A DNA stretch of 64,000 bases, taken from NCBI RefSeq assembly GCF_001029285.1, contig NZ_LDZY01000004.1:248001-312000 (forward strand). The letters are read 5' to 3'. Positions 9,194 through 18,903 of this stretch are shown here, in pieces. Numbering within the stretch: the stretch's first letter is position 1; each line of letters begins with the position of its first letter. The stretch is from Desulfosporosinus acididurans. GTDB lineage: Bacteria; Bacillota; Desulfitobacteriia; Desulfitobacteriales; Desulfitobacteriaceae. The notes under the pieces were generated by a model. The model was not told the DNA's origin. It searched no databases and saw only the letters and a program-made list of their open reading frames with translations. A program made the translations under genes and the position numbers.

Positions 9194-9534
9194 TTAAAGC
9201 GGGAGAATTGCGCCACAAGATTGAGGTCCAAAAATATGTCCGGGTAAAGAATGAAGTTGGAGAAGAAACAAAGGAATGGCAACTCTATAAAAAGATTTGG
9301 GCAAAGTTTGCTAATGCCAACATACGAGGGCAATTAGAGCAAGCGGCAGAGAAAAAAACGGCAAAAATTTTTTATAAAATCGTTATTAGGTTTCGCTCGG
9401 ACATTGATACGACCATGCGAGTTGTATATGGCGGGAAAACTTACAACATTGACCATGTTGATAACGACAAAGAATTAAACATTGAAACTCACTTATATTG
9501 CACGCTCATTGAAGAAGGTGTTTATAATGAGTAG
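9190..9534 (+). CDS. Head closure / head-tail adaptor protein
   Basis: 114 residues beginning with IKAGELRHKIEVQKYV and containing an FRSDIDTTMRVVYGGKTYNIDHV segment, the usual signature of SPP1 gp16-type head-tail joining proteins (beta-barrel). It follows the gp6-like connector with an ATGA-type overlap, as in other HK97-type head modules. Confidence 0.88.
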   Translation: MIKAGELRHKIEVQKYVRVKNEVGEETKEWQLYKKIWAKFANANIRGQLEQAAEKKTAKIFYKIVIRFRSDIDTTMRVVYGGKTYNIDHVDNDKELNIETHLYCTLIEEGVYNE

Positions 9535-9940
9535 TTTTGAAATTAGCGGTTTAACCGAATTTGAGAGGGATCTTCTTAGGGTTATTGAACGAGAATATCC
9601 AAGTGAAGCTAAGAAATTTATGCGCAAGCAGGCCAATGACGTGAAAAGTCAGGCCAAGAACGATACTCCGGAAGATACCGGTTACACAAAAAAACAATGG
9701 AAAACCTCTACCAAGGGGAAAAAGAGGGCTACCGCAAATTTTATTGAATCAAAAGTGACCAATGATGCCGAGCTATCCCACTTACTCGAAAACGGGCACA
9801 TGATAAAAAATCAATACGGTGAATTCGGTTTTTATCCTGGTGTCCATATGCTGGAAAAAGCTGTCGACAAGAAGGAGTCTGAATTCGATAACGAATTAAG
9901 CGCTTTTGTCGGTAAGGCATTGGAGGAATTAAGATTATGA
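9527..9940 (+). CDS. HK97 gp10-like tail-completion protein
   Basis: Starts at ATG 9527 after GAAGGTG and overlaps the preceding stop by eight bases. The features ANDVKSQAKNDTPEDTGYTKKQW and HLLENGHMIK...PGVHMLEKA match the HK97 gp10-like family, which joins the tail to the completed head. About 137 residues, normal length. Confidence 0.85.
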   Translation: MSSFEISGLTEFERDLLRVIEREYPSEAKKFMRKQANDVKSQAKNDTPEDTGYTKKQWKTSTKGKKRATANFIESKVTNDAELSHLLENGHMIKNQYGEFGFYPGVHMLEKAVDKKESEFDNELSAFVGKALEELRL

Positions 9941-10416
9941 TTGGGTATGTGGACATCAAAAAGGCTGTCATTGATCAGATGAATGCCAAAGTAAAAAATA
10001 TCAGCGTACTAGCCAATGAAGAGCTGAGCGGGTTTAAACCACCTGCTTTTTTTGTCCAAATTATCCCTGTTACTGACACGCCTTATCTAGACTATGAAGA
10101 GAAATTATTAACCGTAAACATACATTATTTCTCGGCAGAAAAGACGGATTTGGCCAATCTAAAGATGCTGGATCAACTTAATCTGACGTTCTTCAATCTC
10201 ATTAGAATTGGAGAACGGACAATTACCCTTCAGCACAAGAGGCATCAAATAATCGACAATGTTTTACAGTTTAAGTTTGACCTAGAATTCCTTAACGATG
10301 TCGACGTTGTGCAAATTAATGGCGAATGGGTCCTTATCACGCGTCTCGATGACAGCCTTGGCTATACGGAGGACACCGTGCAGCTTGTTCAAGATATAGA
10401 AATTAAGGAGGTATAA
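9937..10416 (+). CDS. Phage tail terminator family protein
   Basis: 159 residues placed between the gp10-like protein and the sheath gene, where PBSX-like contractile phages encode a tail terminator. The ending FDLEFLNDVDVVQ... with a beta-rich C-terminus fits the tail terminator family (DUF6838-type). It should cap the tail tube and fix tail length. Confidence 0.72.
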   Translation: MIGYVDIKKAVIDQMNAKVKNISVLANEELSGFKPPAFFVQIIPVTDTPYLDYEEKLLTVNIHYFSAEKTDLANLKMLDQLNLTFFNLIRIGERTITLQHKRHQIIDNVLQFKFDLEFLNDVDVVQINGEWVLITRLDDSLGYTEDTVQLVQDIEIKEV

Positions 10417-10418
10417 TG

Positions 10419-11483
10419 ATGGGCCTGCCACAGATCACTATTCGGTTTCAGACACTAGCAGTAACCGCAATTACCAGGAGCGCAAGAGGCATCGTCGCCT
10501 TGATCCTAAAAGACTCCACAAAGACGACTTTCGACACGAAGATTTATGCGGATGTATCTGAAGTAGCCTCTGCCGATTGGACTGCAGCTAATTTGGATTA
10601 CATTCAAAAAACCTTTCTCGGAACGCCATCCAAGGTTATCGTTGAAAGAGTGGCAGCCGATGCCGTAGATTATAATGCTGCCTTATCCAGGCTGGCTAAT
10701 AAGAAATGGAATTACCTTGCTGTTCCGGGAATTGTTATAGCAGATGTAGCGAATATCTCGTCGTGGATTAAGTCGCGTCGTGACGTAGACAGAAAGACGT
10801 TTAAGGCCGTTTTGCCGAATAGCGTTTCCGACCATGAGGGAATCATTAATTTTTCCACCGATGACATTGTAGTTGATGGAAAAACCTATACGACAGCGGA
10901 ATACTGCTGCAGGATAGCGGGTATTTTGGCCGGGCTTCCATTCACTCGAAGTTCAACGTATTATGCCCTCCCGGAGGTCGATAGCATTACCGAAACAGAA
11001 ACTCCAGATGCCGATATTGATGCCGGAAAGCTGATTTTGATCAATGACGGTGAGAATATTAAGATTGGCCGTGGTGTAAATAGCTTAACCACGACAACAG
11101 TCTCCAAGGGTGCCAAGTTCCAAAAGATCAAAATCATGGAGGCTATTGACCTTATGCGCGATGATATTCGTGATACCTTTGATTCCGAGTATGTCGGACA
11201 AGTCAATAACTTCTATGACAACAAAGTACTGTTCATAACTGCCATAAATGCTTATTTCAAGCTTCTCCAGAGGGATGAGGTATTGGATCCGAGCTTCACG
11301 GCATTGGCCGAGATTGATGTTGACGCCCAGGCGTTATATCTTCAGTCAACTGGTCTGGATACAAGCGCATTAACTGCTGCCCAGATTAAAGAATATAACA
11401 CTGGAAGTCATGTCTTCGTTAAAGCGAGCGGGAGCCCCTTAGATGCCATGGAAGACCTAGACTTCTCAATGCTAATAGTGTAA
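10419..11483 (+). CDS. Contractile tail sheath protein (XkdK-like)
   Basis: About 354 residues. Two ATGs occur at 10416 and 10419. The second sits seven bases from AAGGAGG and is preferred. Sheath features include ITIRFQTLAVTAITRSARGIVALIL at the N-terminus, VPGIVIADVANISSWI, and the C-terminal domain with TFDSEYVGQVNNFYDNKVLFITAINAYFK. Presence of a sheath makes this a myophage. The gene order sheath-tube-chaperone-tape measure matches PBSX. Confidence 0.93.
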   Translation: MGLPQITIRFQTLAVTAITRSARGIVALILKDSTKTTFDTKIYADVSEVASADWTAANLDYIQKTFLGTPSKVIVERVAADAVDYNAALSRLANKKWNYLAVPGIVIADVANISSWIKSRRDVDRKTFKAVLPNSVSDHEGIINFSTDDIVVDGKTYTTAEYCCRIAGILAGLPFTRSSTYYALPEVDSITETETPDADIDAGKLILINDGENIKIGRGVNSLTTTTVSKGAKFQKIKIMEAIDLMRDDIRDTFDSEYVGQVNNFYDNKVLFITAINAYFKLLQRDEVLDPSFTALAEIDVDAQALYLQSTGLDTSALTAAQIKEYNTGSHVFVKASGSPLDAMEDLDFSMLIV

Positions 11484-11496
11484 GGAGGGATTGGCT

Positions 11497-11940
11497 ATGG
11501 CAAAAATTCGAGGAAATAACCAAATTAATGGGTCCTGGGGGCAGATTTGGTGGGACGGTGAACTTGTATTTGAACTAGAAAGCTTTGAGGCCAAGGTAAC
11601 CCCGAATAGGGAAAGTGTTATCATCGACATGGATGAGGACTCTAAGCTTGTCAGCCTCAAGGGCGAGGGAACTATGAAGGTGAAGAAGGTATTCAGTCGC
11701 GGTAAGAAAAAGATGCTGGATGCCTGGAAAAAAGGCGAAGATCCTCGCAGTACACTCGTGGGAAAAATTAAGGACCCCGATACTGTTGGGAAGCAATCCG
11801 AGCGGGTCTCTATCGGCAATATTTGGTTTACTGAATTGACGTTAATGCAATTCGAAAAGGCGAAAAAGCTAGAGGAAGAATATAAATTTGGTTTCACCCC
11901 GAGTGATGCTGATTTTATTGACACAATTGAAGTTCTGTAA
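11497..11940 (+). CDS. Tail tube protein (XkdM-like)
   Basis: About 147 residues starting at ATG 11497, eight bases after AAGGAGG. The segment INGSWGQIWWDGELVFELESFEAKVTPNRE is characteristic of XkdM/DUF2001-type tube proteins of PBSX-like phages. It polymerises into the inner tube around the tape measure protein, inside the sheath encoded upstream. Confidence 0.92.
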   Translation: MAKIRGNNQINGSWGQIWWDGELVFELESFEAKVTPNRESVIIDMDEDSKLVSLKGEGTMKVKKVFSRGKKKMLDAWKKGEDPRSTLVGKIKDPDTVGKQSERVSIGNIWFTELTLMQFEKAKKLEEEYKFGFTPSDADFIDTIEVL

Positions 11941-11958
11941 GAAAGGAAAACGTCAATT

Positions 11959-12360
11959 ATGAAAAATAAAAGAAAGGGCTTGAACGAGCCAAAGAAAAAG
12001 CTCAGCATTAGTGATTTAATAGCTAATGCTGACAAGATAAAATCTAAAAAGTCCGAAACCAGAGAGCTATACGTTCAGTCCCTTGATGCTACAGTAACCA
12101 TTGTAAAGCCAAGTCGCTCAATTATCCTTGACAGCTATGAGCTAAGCGAAGGAGAAGGAAACAACTTCCTGGTGTACGAGTGCGTGGTTGAGCCGAATTT
12201 TAAGGATAAGGACTTACAAACTGCATACGGGGCCACAGGATATGAAGTTCTGGATCAAATCTTGGATTCCGGAGAAATTGACACGCTTGCGAAAGAAATT
12301 ATTGAATTTGCAGGTTATGGATCCGGCCATGTCAGTATTGTTGAAGCGGTAAAAAACTAA
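11959..12360 (+). CDS. Tail assembly chaperone (XkdN-like, short form)
   Basis: 133 residues, charged N-terminus then an alpha/beta region, matching XkdN-like chaperones located between tube and tape measure genes. It is the functional counterpart of lambda gpG. The last codons before the TAA form a slippery heptamer (12351-12357), so a fraction of ribosomes should shift and continue into the downstream frame (see next entries). Confidence 0.88.
   Translation: MKNKRKGLNEPKKKLSISDLIANADKIKSKKSETRELYVQSLDATVTIVKPSRSIILDSYELSEGEGNNFLVYECVVEPNFKDKDLQTAYGATGYEVLDQILDSGEIDTLAKEIIEFAGYGSGHVSIVEAVKN
12351..12357 (+). promoter_or_regulatory. Programmed -1 frameshift site A AAA AAC
   Basis: The heptamer A AAA AAC is in the correct phase (gtA AAA AAC taa) directly before the XkdN stop codon. 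This is a canonical -1 slippery sequence. Shifting enters a frame open for 60 codons. Tail chaperone frameshifts are known across dsDNA tailed phages. Confidence 0.85.
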
Positions 12361-12539
12361 TCAAAGGTGATTCAGAGCTGAGTTTTGTACACTACTATCT
12401 CCAGAAAGGATTTGCTTTGGATTACCTTTTGAACTTAACGAACCAAGAAAAGATTTTCCTCAAGGCCAGCATGAATTTGGCGTTTGAGGAAAGGGCAGAA
12501 GCGTGGAAACAAGGTCACTTAGTCTATCTCGGCAAGTGA
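12357..12539 (+). CDS. Frameshift extension of tail assembly chaperone (T domain)
   Basis: After a -1 shift at 12357 the frame is open to TGA 12537-12539 and encodes 60 residues including SFVHYYLQKGFALDYLLNL and AFEERAEAWKQGHLVYLGK. The conserved-looking sequence has no start codon or RBS of its own near its beginning and fills the whole gap before the tape measure gene. The fusion would be about 193 residues, equivalent to lambda gpGT. The T part is expected to recruit the tape measure protein. Confidence 0.82.
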   Translation, partial: LIKGDSELSFVHYYLQKGFALDYLLNLTNQEKIFLKASMNLAFEERAEAWKQGHLVYLGK

Positions 12540-12563
12540 CCTTTTCATGTGAGGTGAGAACAA

Positions 12564-14663
12564 ATGGCAACCCATCAAATAGGAGCCGTTCTAACTCTTA
12601 GGGATAATATGAGCGCCACCTTACAAGGTGTTAGGCGCGAACAATCAGCCTTTAGGCAAGATGTAGCGGCAACCCAACGACAATTGCGGCAACAAATGCA
12701 AGTACGCGTCAACGCCACGGCAGCCACTAGAACCATTGCTCAGGTAAGAACTGCGCTTAATCCCTTGAGGAGCAGAATAGTGACTCAGGTTGCTATAAGG
12801 GATAATGCGGCTCGTGAAAGACGTAGAATCCAGAATGAACTTAATGCATTGGGCCGTAGAGCTGTCGCGCCAGTAGTCAGGATCCGAGACTCTGCCAGTA
12901 GCGTAATAAGTAGTATCGGTAGTAAGCTTTCGGCACTAAAAGGATTGGCAACAGGGATAGCAATCGGAGGAGTTGGCATTGGGGCTGCAGCTGGTATTGC
13001 GATAAAAAGCGGTGCCGAATTAGAGCAACAACAGATCGCCATGAAGCATTTTATCGGGGTTAGTAATCAAGGAAAAAGCGATGCTGAGATTACCAGCATG
13101 CGTGATAGCTATATCAAGGAGCTTAGGGATAACGCGAATGCAACCCCCTTCACTACCTCTGATGTTGTAGGCGCTGGAGCGCGGGCTGTTAATATCATGG
13201 GCGGAGATACCAAGGCGTCAATGGGCCTTGTAAAGCTTTCTGAAGACATGGCTGCCTTAAACCCCGGCAAAACTATTTCTGACGCTATGGAAGCCCTGGC
13301 TGATGCTAAGAACGGCGAATTTGAACGGATGAAAGAATTCGGGTTCAAGATCTCCGCAGATGAATTTAAAGGCTTTGTTGGTAAGGGTAAAAATGATAGC
13401 TTAACCAGTGATGAAACAACAAAAGCCTATCAAATGCTCCTTAGTAAAAAACTAGACCCATTCTTTAAAGGCGGAGCTTCAGAACAGGCCAACAGTGGAA
13501 CCGGTCTACTAAGCACAATTAAAGGAAAATTAGGCTCAAAGGTCCAGGATGTTGGCCTTGGAATGCTTGAAAGGCTTAAGCCAACATTAACCTCTGTCAT
13601 TGAGTTGATCGATAAATACAGCCCTCAGATGGACAAGCTTGGGTTAAAAATCGCTGACGGAATAGGCTTTGTAGTGAGCAAATTGCCGACCCTAAAGAAA
13701 TATCTGAAGGAAGCCTTTGAAGACGCTAAACCGGTTATAACCTGGGTATCTGATACCGGAATACCAAAGATAAGGGATATATTGGGGTCAGTGCTCGATA
13801 AAGCGACCGGGGTTTATAACTTTTTCAAGAATAACTGGTCAACATTAGGGCCACTTGTCGAGGGAATAGCTATTGCTTTTGGCGTGTATAAGGCAGTTAT
13901 GCTTGCATCAGAAGGAGTAACAATTGCACTAACAGCTGCGCAATTAGCCCTAAATCTTGCAATGAATTTAAACCCAATAGGACTCATCATCACGGGTATC
14001 GGCTTATTGATTGGAGCCGGGATATTGCTCTATAAGAATTGGGATACAGTTAGTGCAAAAGCCAGCGAGGTAGGAAGAGTAATTGGGAATGCATTCAAAT
14101 CAGGCGTAAACATAGCTATTGACGCTATTAACTGGTTGTCTGATAAGCTTAACGGAGTTCTAGGCATAATCGGCGTAAAGATACCTAGCATTGCCCATAT
14201 TGCATTGAGTGCTAAACCAAGCAATAACACCGGGGTTGGGAGCAATCAAAGGATTAGCGGTGCAGCTGACGGAACCGACAACTGGAGAGGTGGACCGCTA
14301 TGGGTTGGGGAACGCGGTCCGGAAATACTTAATTTACCAAGGGGTAGCCAGATAATACCTAATCATAAGGCGTTGAATCAGACACAAAGTATCAGGCGTA
14401 GTCTGATACCAGCAAGGACAGAACAGAGCAATGAGGGAAATGCTTATGATGGATATATTGCATCCCTCCGGAAAAGCCGTAAAGATCAACATCCTTCTAG
14501 CGAAAACCCTAGCGGAACTACTAGAAGTAGCGCATTGAGCAAAGCTAAATCCATAGTAATCGAAAGCTTGGCTAAGACTTTAATTGTGAGAGAAGAAGCG
14601 GACATTGATAAGATTGTCAATAAACTGTTGATAGAGCTTGATGCTGTGGCCGAAAATATGTAA
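12564..14663 (+). CDS. Tail tape measure protein
   Basis: 699 residues starting at ATG 12564 after GTGAGGTGAG. The N-terminus is a long basic helical region (LTLRDNMSATLQGVRREQSAF), then a glycine/alanine-rich hydrophobic segment (GIAIGGVGIGAAAGIAIKSG) and a second hydrophobic region around residues 430-500. The segment RGGPLWVGERGPEILNLPRGSQIIPN is typical of tape measure C-termini. It sets tail length and is ejected at infection. Its modest length suggests a short contractile tail. Confidence 0.92.
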   Translation: MATHQIGAVLTLRDNMSATLQGVRREQSAFRQDVAATQRQLRQQMQVRVNATAATRTIAQVRTALNPLRSRIVTQVAIRDNAARERRRIQNELNALGRRAVAPVVRIRDSASSVISSIGSKLSALKGLATGIAIGGVGIGAAAGIAIKSGAELEQQQIAMKHFIGVSNQGKSDAEITSMRDSYIKELRDNANATPFTTSDVVGAGARAVNIMGGDTKASMGLVKLSEDMAALNPGKTISDAMEALADAKNGEFERMKEFGFKISADEFKGFVGKGKNDSLTSDETTKAYQMLLSKKLDPFFKGGASEQANSGTGLLSTIKGKLGSKVQDVGLGMLERLKPTLTSVIELIDKYSPQMDKLGLKIADGIGFVVSKLPTLKKYLKEAFEDAKPVITWVSDTGIPKIRDILGSVLDKATGVYNFFKNNWSTLGPLVEGIAIAFGVYKAVMLASEGVTIALTAAQLALNLAMNLNPIGLIITGIGLLIGAGILLYKNWDTVSAKASEVGRVIGNAFKSGVNIAIDAINWLSDKLNGVLGIIGVKIPSIAHIALSAKPSNNTGVGSNQRISGAADGTDNWRGGPLWVGERGPEILNLPRGSQIIPNHKALNQTQSIRRSLIPARTEQSNEGNAYDGYIASLRKSRKDQHPSSENPSGTTRSSALSKAKSIVIESLAKTLIVREEADIDKIVNKLLIELDAVAENM

Positions 14664-14675
14664 GGAGGCGAAGTT

Positions 14676-15308
14676 GTGGAATTTTGGTTGATTCAGGATA
14701 ATGAAAAACTTCGCCTGCCTGTACCGCCTCCGAAATATGATATTAAAAAGTCACTAAACAACAGCACGGCCATCGTTGAAGGTCTGGGAGAAGTTAGCTT
14801 TATAGGAAAGCCCAAATTGGCAGAGATACCTCCGATAGAATCATTTTTCCCGAACCATTCATACCCATTTTGCCAGTACAACCCCTTCCCCTCTCCAAAA
14901 GAATGTACAGATCTCATCGACAAATGGATGCTTAGCGGAAAGCCGATCCGCTATATCGTAACAGGGGCCATCAATACGGAATGCACGATTGAGAGCTTTC
15001 AGTATGGAACGCGTGATGGAACGGGTGATGTGTATTTTAGCCTGGAATTAAAAGAATACAAGGTAATTAGCACGAAAACAACATCCGTTAGTACAAATAC
15101 GATGTCCATTATGGAAGTTTCTACTCCTCAAGTCATAAGGCCTGTCGAAAAGGTTACTCCTAAAACCTATACCGTAAAATCCGGAGATACGCTGTGGGGG
15201 ATAGCCAAGAAAGAATTGGGTGACGGATCTCAATATTCGTATCTCGCCACTAAAAATAGCATTAAAAATCCTAATTTAATTTATCCGGGGCAGGTGCTCC
15301 AGTTATGA
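14676..15308 (+). CDS. LysM-containing baseplate protein (XkdP-like)
   Basis: 210 residues from GTG 14676 (RBS GGAGGCGAAG). The C-terminal ~50 residues form a LysM domain ([21 protein letters not shown]...[13 protein letters not shown]). The N-terminal part resembles XkdP-like/T4 gp53-like wedge proteins. It follows the tape measure gene exactly as in PBSX. It overlaps the next gene by four bases and probably helps attach hub to wedge. Confidence 0.88.
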   Translation: MEFWLIQDNEKLRLPVPPPKYDIKKSLNNSTAIVEGLGEVSFIGKPKLAEIPPIESFFPNHSYPFCQYNPFPSPKECTDLIDKWMLSGKPIRYIVTGAINTECTIESFQYGTRDGTGDVYFSLELKEYKVISTKTTSVSTNTMSIMEVSTPQVIRPVEKVTPKTYTVKSGDTLWGIAKKELGDGSQYSYLATKNSIKNPNLIYPGQVLQL

Positions 15309-16291
15309 TAAAGATTTTCGTGCTCTACGATAACAAAGTTACAGATATCACCAATGTGGTTAAAAGCATTAGTAATACTGGTGACAAGGCACAAGCGGCG
15401 CGAAAATTGGATGTCACATTTACCTACCCTATTTGGGACAGAAATCAACCCCGAACACAAATTAGGCCAGGCTCAAAGGTTTGGGTAGTATTAGACGGTA
15501 AAGAAATATTCAGGGGTGTTACATGGAACCGGGAGATAGATTCGGCCTCCGAAAGCCTCCCCTTCATGGCTTATGATTACTTAATTTACTTAACAAAATC
15601 AAAGGTGACCTTTAATTTTGTTGATATTACACCAGAAGATGCCACGAGAAAGATTTGCGAAGAACTTGGGGTTGAGGTTGGCGATCTTGCCGGTACAGGA
15701 ATAAAGGTAAAACGACTTATTGCCCAGAAAACCGGCTATGAAGCAATCATGGAAATGTATACTCAAGCATCAAAGCAGAACGGAAAACAGTACATCCCTG
15801 TTATGGATGGGACTAAACTCTGCGTCATTGAAAAGGGAAAGGTTATAGCCAATTACACTCTAATCTCTCAGATCGACGATCCCACCAATAACATGATAGG
15901 CACAAATTACCGAGATACACTCGATGGCATGGTTAATAAAGTTAAAATCTATGATGATAAGAATAACTATGTCGGTGAAGTCGGAAACGACAGTTGGAGA
16001 AATGAGTATGGATTAATTCAAGAAAATTACGTTAAAGAAGCAGATAAAGACAGCAATGTGGTTGCAACCGGAATGCTGAGTGACATACAGCAAGATGTAA
16101 CTATTCAAGCCTTAGGGAACTGGGAATGTAGGACTGGTTATGCCGTGAATACCAAGATATTCTACATCAGCAATCTACAAAACGCTGTGATGTATGTCGA
16201 TGGCGATACCCATACATGGGAACCAGCAACCGGAAAATATACGATGTCCCTCAATCTCAGCTACAAAAATCAGATGGATAGCAAGGGGTGA
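15305..16291 (+). CDS. Baseplate hub protein (XkdQ/gp27-like)
   Basis: 328 residues. The sequence [32 protein letters not shown] and the position after XkdP identify the XkdQ/YqbQ family, the hub protein through which the tube meets the baseplate. The beta-rich C-terminus contains the phrase [20 protein letters not shown] typical of this family. Confidence 0.9.
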   Translation: MIKIFVLYDNKVTDITNVVKSISNTGDKAQAARKLDVTFTYPIWDRNQPRTQIRPGSKVWVVLDGKEIFRGVTWNREIDSASESLPFMAYDYLIYLTKSKVTFNFVDITPEDATRKICEELGVEVGDLAGTGIKVKRLIAQKTGYEAIMEMYTQASKQNGKQYIPVMDGTKLCVIEKGKVIANYTLISQIDDPTNNMIGTNYRDTLDGMVNKVKIYDDKNNYVGEVGNDSWRNEYGLIQENYVKEADKDSNVVATGMLSDIQQDVTIQALGNWECRTGYAVNTKIFYISNLQNAVMYVDGDTHTWEPATGKYTMSLNLSYKNQMDSKG

Positions 16292-16297
16292 TTCTTA

Positions 16298-16726
16298 GTG
16301 AAAAACCCATACAGTAAGCTTATTAACCATATGAGAGAGCAAGGAGCCAAATACAATACCCCTTATGTCCAGATCGGTATTGTTGTTTCGGAGGATCCGT
16401 TAACGGTTAAGCTTGGAGATTTACAGATAAGCAAGGACAATCTTCTGGTAGCTGATTATTTATTGCCGGATTACAAACGAAAATATAGCGCAAGCGGAAA
16501 TCTTCAATTTAGCGAAAATGGAAGCCTGGGGCCGACGGACTCAGCTTCAGTTGGGGACCATGGCTCTCATAGTCACACGTTAACGGGAATCAATATTGAT
16601 ACCGATCACAAGCAAAGCGGAGATTTGACTCTAACTGATGGGCTTAAAAAAGATGATACCGTGGCCTTGATACCCACACTGGATGAACAAACTTATATTA
16701 TTTTAGCGAGGTTAGTCAGCCTATGA
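16298..16726 (+). CDS. XkdR-like protein (DUF2577)
   Basis: 142 residues starting at GTG 16298. The DUF2577-like beta-barrel (YVQIGIVVSEDPLTVKLGDLQIS...) is followed by a histidine-bearing segment (GDHGSHSHTLTG) and ends with VALIPTLDEQTYIILARLV. In PBSX-like tails this gene lies between hub and gp25-like wedge genes and may form the OB-fold spike connection. Confidence 0.87.
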   Translation: MKNPYSKLINHMREQGAKYNTPYVQIGIVVSEDPLTVKLGDLQISKDNLLVADYLLPDYKRKYSASGNLQFSENGSLGPTDSASVGDHGSHSHTLTGINIDTDHKQSGDLTLTDGLKKDDTVALIPTLDEQTYIILARLVSL

Positions 16727-17166
16727 GCACGAGTATTTTTCCTTCTGAAACTATTCAGGTTGACGCTATAGTGCAGGCTACAATTGATGCTTCGACGACG
16801 TACCTTCCCCTTCTTAAAGAATATGCGTGGGACTACGAGAACGAAGACTTTGTGCTGGTTGACGGTAAGAATGTCGTTGTTACGGGCAAAGAAGCCGTTA
16901 AGGTTTGGGCCTGGAAAGCGTTAAAGACCGTACGCTATAAGTATTTGATCTATTCTTGGAACTATGGCCAAGAATTTGAATCAATTATTAACAAAGGGTT
17001 AAGTCGTGAAAGTGTTAAAAGCGAACTAGAGAGAACTATCAAAGAAACCCTGTTAATAAGCCCCTATATCACTGATATTAAAGCAATATCCATTACGTTT
17101 GAGGATATCATCAAGGCACAGGCTACCGTAATGACCGTATACGGGGAGGTGACAGTCGATGTATGA
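16723..17166 (+). CDS. XkdS-like baseplate wedge protein (DUF2634, gp25-like)
   Basis: 147 residues overlapping the previous gene by four bases. The core WDYENEDFVLVDGKNVVVTGKEAVKVWAWKALKTVRYKYLIYSWNYG is diagnostic of DUF2634/XkdS proteins, relatives of T4 gp25 that start sheath assembly at the baseplate. Confidence 0.9.
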   Translation: MSTSIFPSETIQVDAIVQATIDASTTYLPLLKEYAWDYENEDFVLVDGKNVVVTGKEAVKVWAWKALKTVRYKYLIYSWNYGQEFESIINKGLSRESVKSELERTIKETLLISPYITDIKAISITFEDIIKAQATVMTVYGEVTVDV

Positions 17167-17896
17167 GACCCAAACGTATGAATCGATAATGTCAAGACTA
17201 CTAAGCAACGTGCCCTCTGACGTCAACAAGTCGGAGGGCTCTATTATTTGGGACGCTCTCTCCCCTGCTGCCCTTGAATTAGCGCAGCAGTATGCTATCT
17301 TCGAAAGCATGATTGAGCAAGCTTTCATTAGCACAGCCTCGGGTAAATACCTGAAACTCGCAGCTGGTGATCTAGGAATTAATCCTGCTCCAGAAGAAGA
17401 TGATGAAACGTTACGAAAGGCGGCACTCTTCCTTAAACAAAACCCGGAAAAAGGCGGGAATTATACGGATTATGAGCGGTGGGCGCTTCAGGTCCCAGGT
17501 GTTCAATGGGCCAAGGCCTTCGATAAAGCCCGAGGACTTGGTACTACGGACGTCTATATTGCCGGAGACCCGAATGAACTAACAGCATTGGTTCAAGAAG
17601 TAACAGGAGCGATCGACAAGAAAAAGGTTTCTGGAACAGACGTAATTGTTCGACCAGTAAATCTTGTCACGACTCGTTTTGTTATCTTGATAGTCGGCGG
17701 AATTACTCAAGAAGCTGCCATTGATGTGGCTAATAAATATTTAACTTCTATCGGTAAAGGAGGAACGGCTGACTTAGATGAAATCGTATCATTACTAAAC
17801 GCTGCTGGAGCGATAGGAGCCAAGGTATTATTACCCAGTGAAAATGTTAACCTGGAAGAAGATAGTGTCCTTGATCCGGTGGTGAACATTATATGA
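17159..17896 (+). CDS. Baseplate J / gp47-like protein (XkdT-like)
   Basis: 245 residues. Contains DVNKSEGSIIWDALSPAALELAQQY near the N-terminus and GGNYTDYERWALQVPGVQWAKAF, hallmark segments of the Baseplate_J family (P2 gpJ, T4 gp6, XkdT). It begins inside the gp25-like gene. It should form the wedge arms that change shape on contraction. Confidence 0.92.
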   Translation: MYETQTYESIMSRLLSNVPSDVNKSEGSIIWDALSPAALELAQQYAIFESMIEQAFISTASGKYLKLAAGDLGINPAPEEDDETLRKAALFLKQNPEKGGNYTDYERWALQVPGVQWAKAFDKARGLGTTDVYIAGDPNELTALVQEVTGAIDKKKVSGTDVIVRPVNLVTTRFVILIVGGITQEAAIDVANKYLTSIGKGGTADLDEIVSLLNAAGAIGAKVLLPSENVNLEEDSVLDPVVNII

Positions 17897-18900
17897 TCGA
17901 TTTAACAAAGTATCTTCCTGAATTCTATCGAAAATCTACAACTATGCAGGCAATTCAAAGGGCTATAGGTCCCGCCATACCCGATGGCATTAGCTATCTT
18001 TGGCAAGTGTTTTTTCTCTCAACTTGCCCTGATGAATATTTATATCTCTGGCAAAATGAACTCGGGGCTCAATCAAGAGATGACATGTTTGCGAAATTGC
18101 GCGGAACCAGAGTTCTTAATAGAGAATTAGCCGAAGATATGGGCATCGATCTCTTTGAAACCTATCGAGCATCGCCTGAAGCCGGATATACATTATCGGG
18201 AAGTGACGCGGTATTCCCTGATGGAGTTCATTATGCGCCCTTGATTACCGATGTCATCATTAAGCCTGAGGATATCCAAGTTACAAGACGAATGATCGAT
18301 ATTATGAGCGCCTCTGGGTTTCTCTATTGGTTTTCGGTAAAGGTTTCGGAGTATATTGGTCATGAGATTGGTGGATTAACCGGCAGCCAAGCTCTATACC
18401 CTGGAATAATCTTTCCGAGTGATGATGGGATGTTATCGGGCTCGGAAATAAGGCGCAAGGTGGTCCTAAGTCTCAACCGGCAGGATAAGCTTACTGTTAT
18501 AGGGGCAAGCCCGAAGACAGCTCCCGTGGTTGCATATGATGGCCTGCTCCTAAAGTTTACCGAGTTCGGCGCTTTGGATATTATTCAAAACGTTGATGAT
18601 CTCCTCGTCGACGATGCCAGTCTGGACGAGGAAGCTGATGGGACTGAATTGTTCTCTGCTCTTTTTGAAACCGGTCCGGTTAGCTCTCCGGCAATTAATA
18701 ATATCTGGAACGGATATAGCTTTAAGTCAAAGGTACCCCAGTCCTTAAGCATCGAGCAAAATCAAGTCGGGATAACAGTGGCCGCAGAGCCCATCAGAAA
18801 TGAATGGTCGCGAGCGGTTAGTTTTTTAGAGCCTGGAGTTTCTTTCTTGGAGACTAATATGAAGGCTCAATACAGCAGCATTAAAGTGGAGGTGGGCTAA
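17893..18900 (+). CDS. Baseplate/tail protein in XkdU position
   Basis: 335 residues. The N-terminal ~110 residues (LTKYLPEFYRKSTTMQAIQRAIG...YLYLWQNELG) look like the helical XkdU/P2 gpI-type domain that follows gpJ. The remainder is a beta-rich extension with ALFETGPVSSP..., longer than the usual ~180-200 residues. It probably joins the fibre to the baseplate. Confidence 0.7.
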   Translation: MIDLTKYLPEFYRKSTTMQAIQRAIGPAIPDGISYLWQVFFLSTCPDEYLYLWQNELGAQSRDDMFAKLRGTRVLNRELAEDMGIDLFETYRASPEAGYTLSGSDAVFPDGVHYAPLITDVIIKPEDIQVTRRMIDIMSASGFLYWFSVKVSEYIGHEIGGLTGSQALYPGIIFPSDDGMLSGSEIRRKVVLSLNRQDKLTVIGASPKTAPVVAYDGLLLKFTEFGALDIIQNVDDLLVDDASLDEEADGTELFSALFETGPVSSPAINNIWNGYSFKSKVPQSLSIEQNQVGITVAAEPIRNEWSRAVSFLEPGVSFLETNMKAQYSSIKVEVG

Positions 18901-18903
18901 AAC

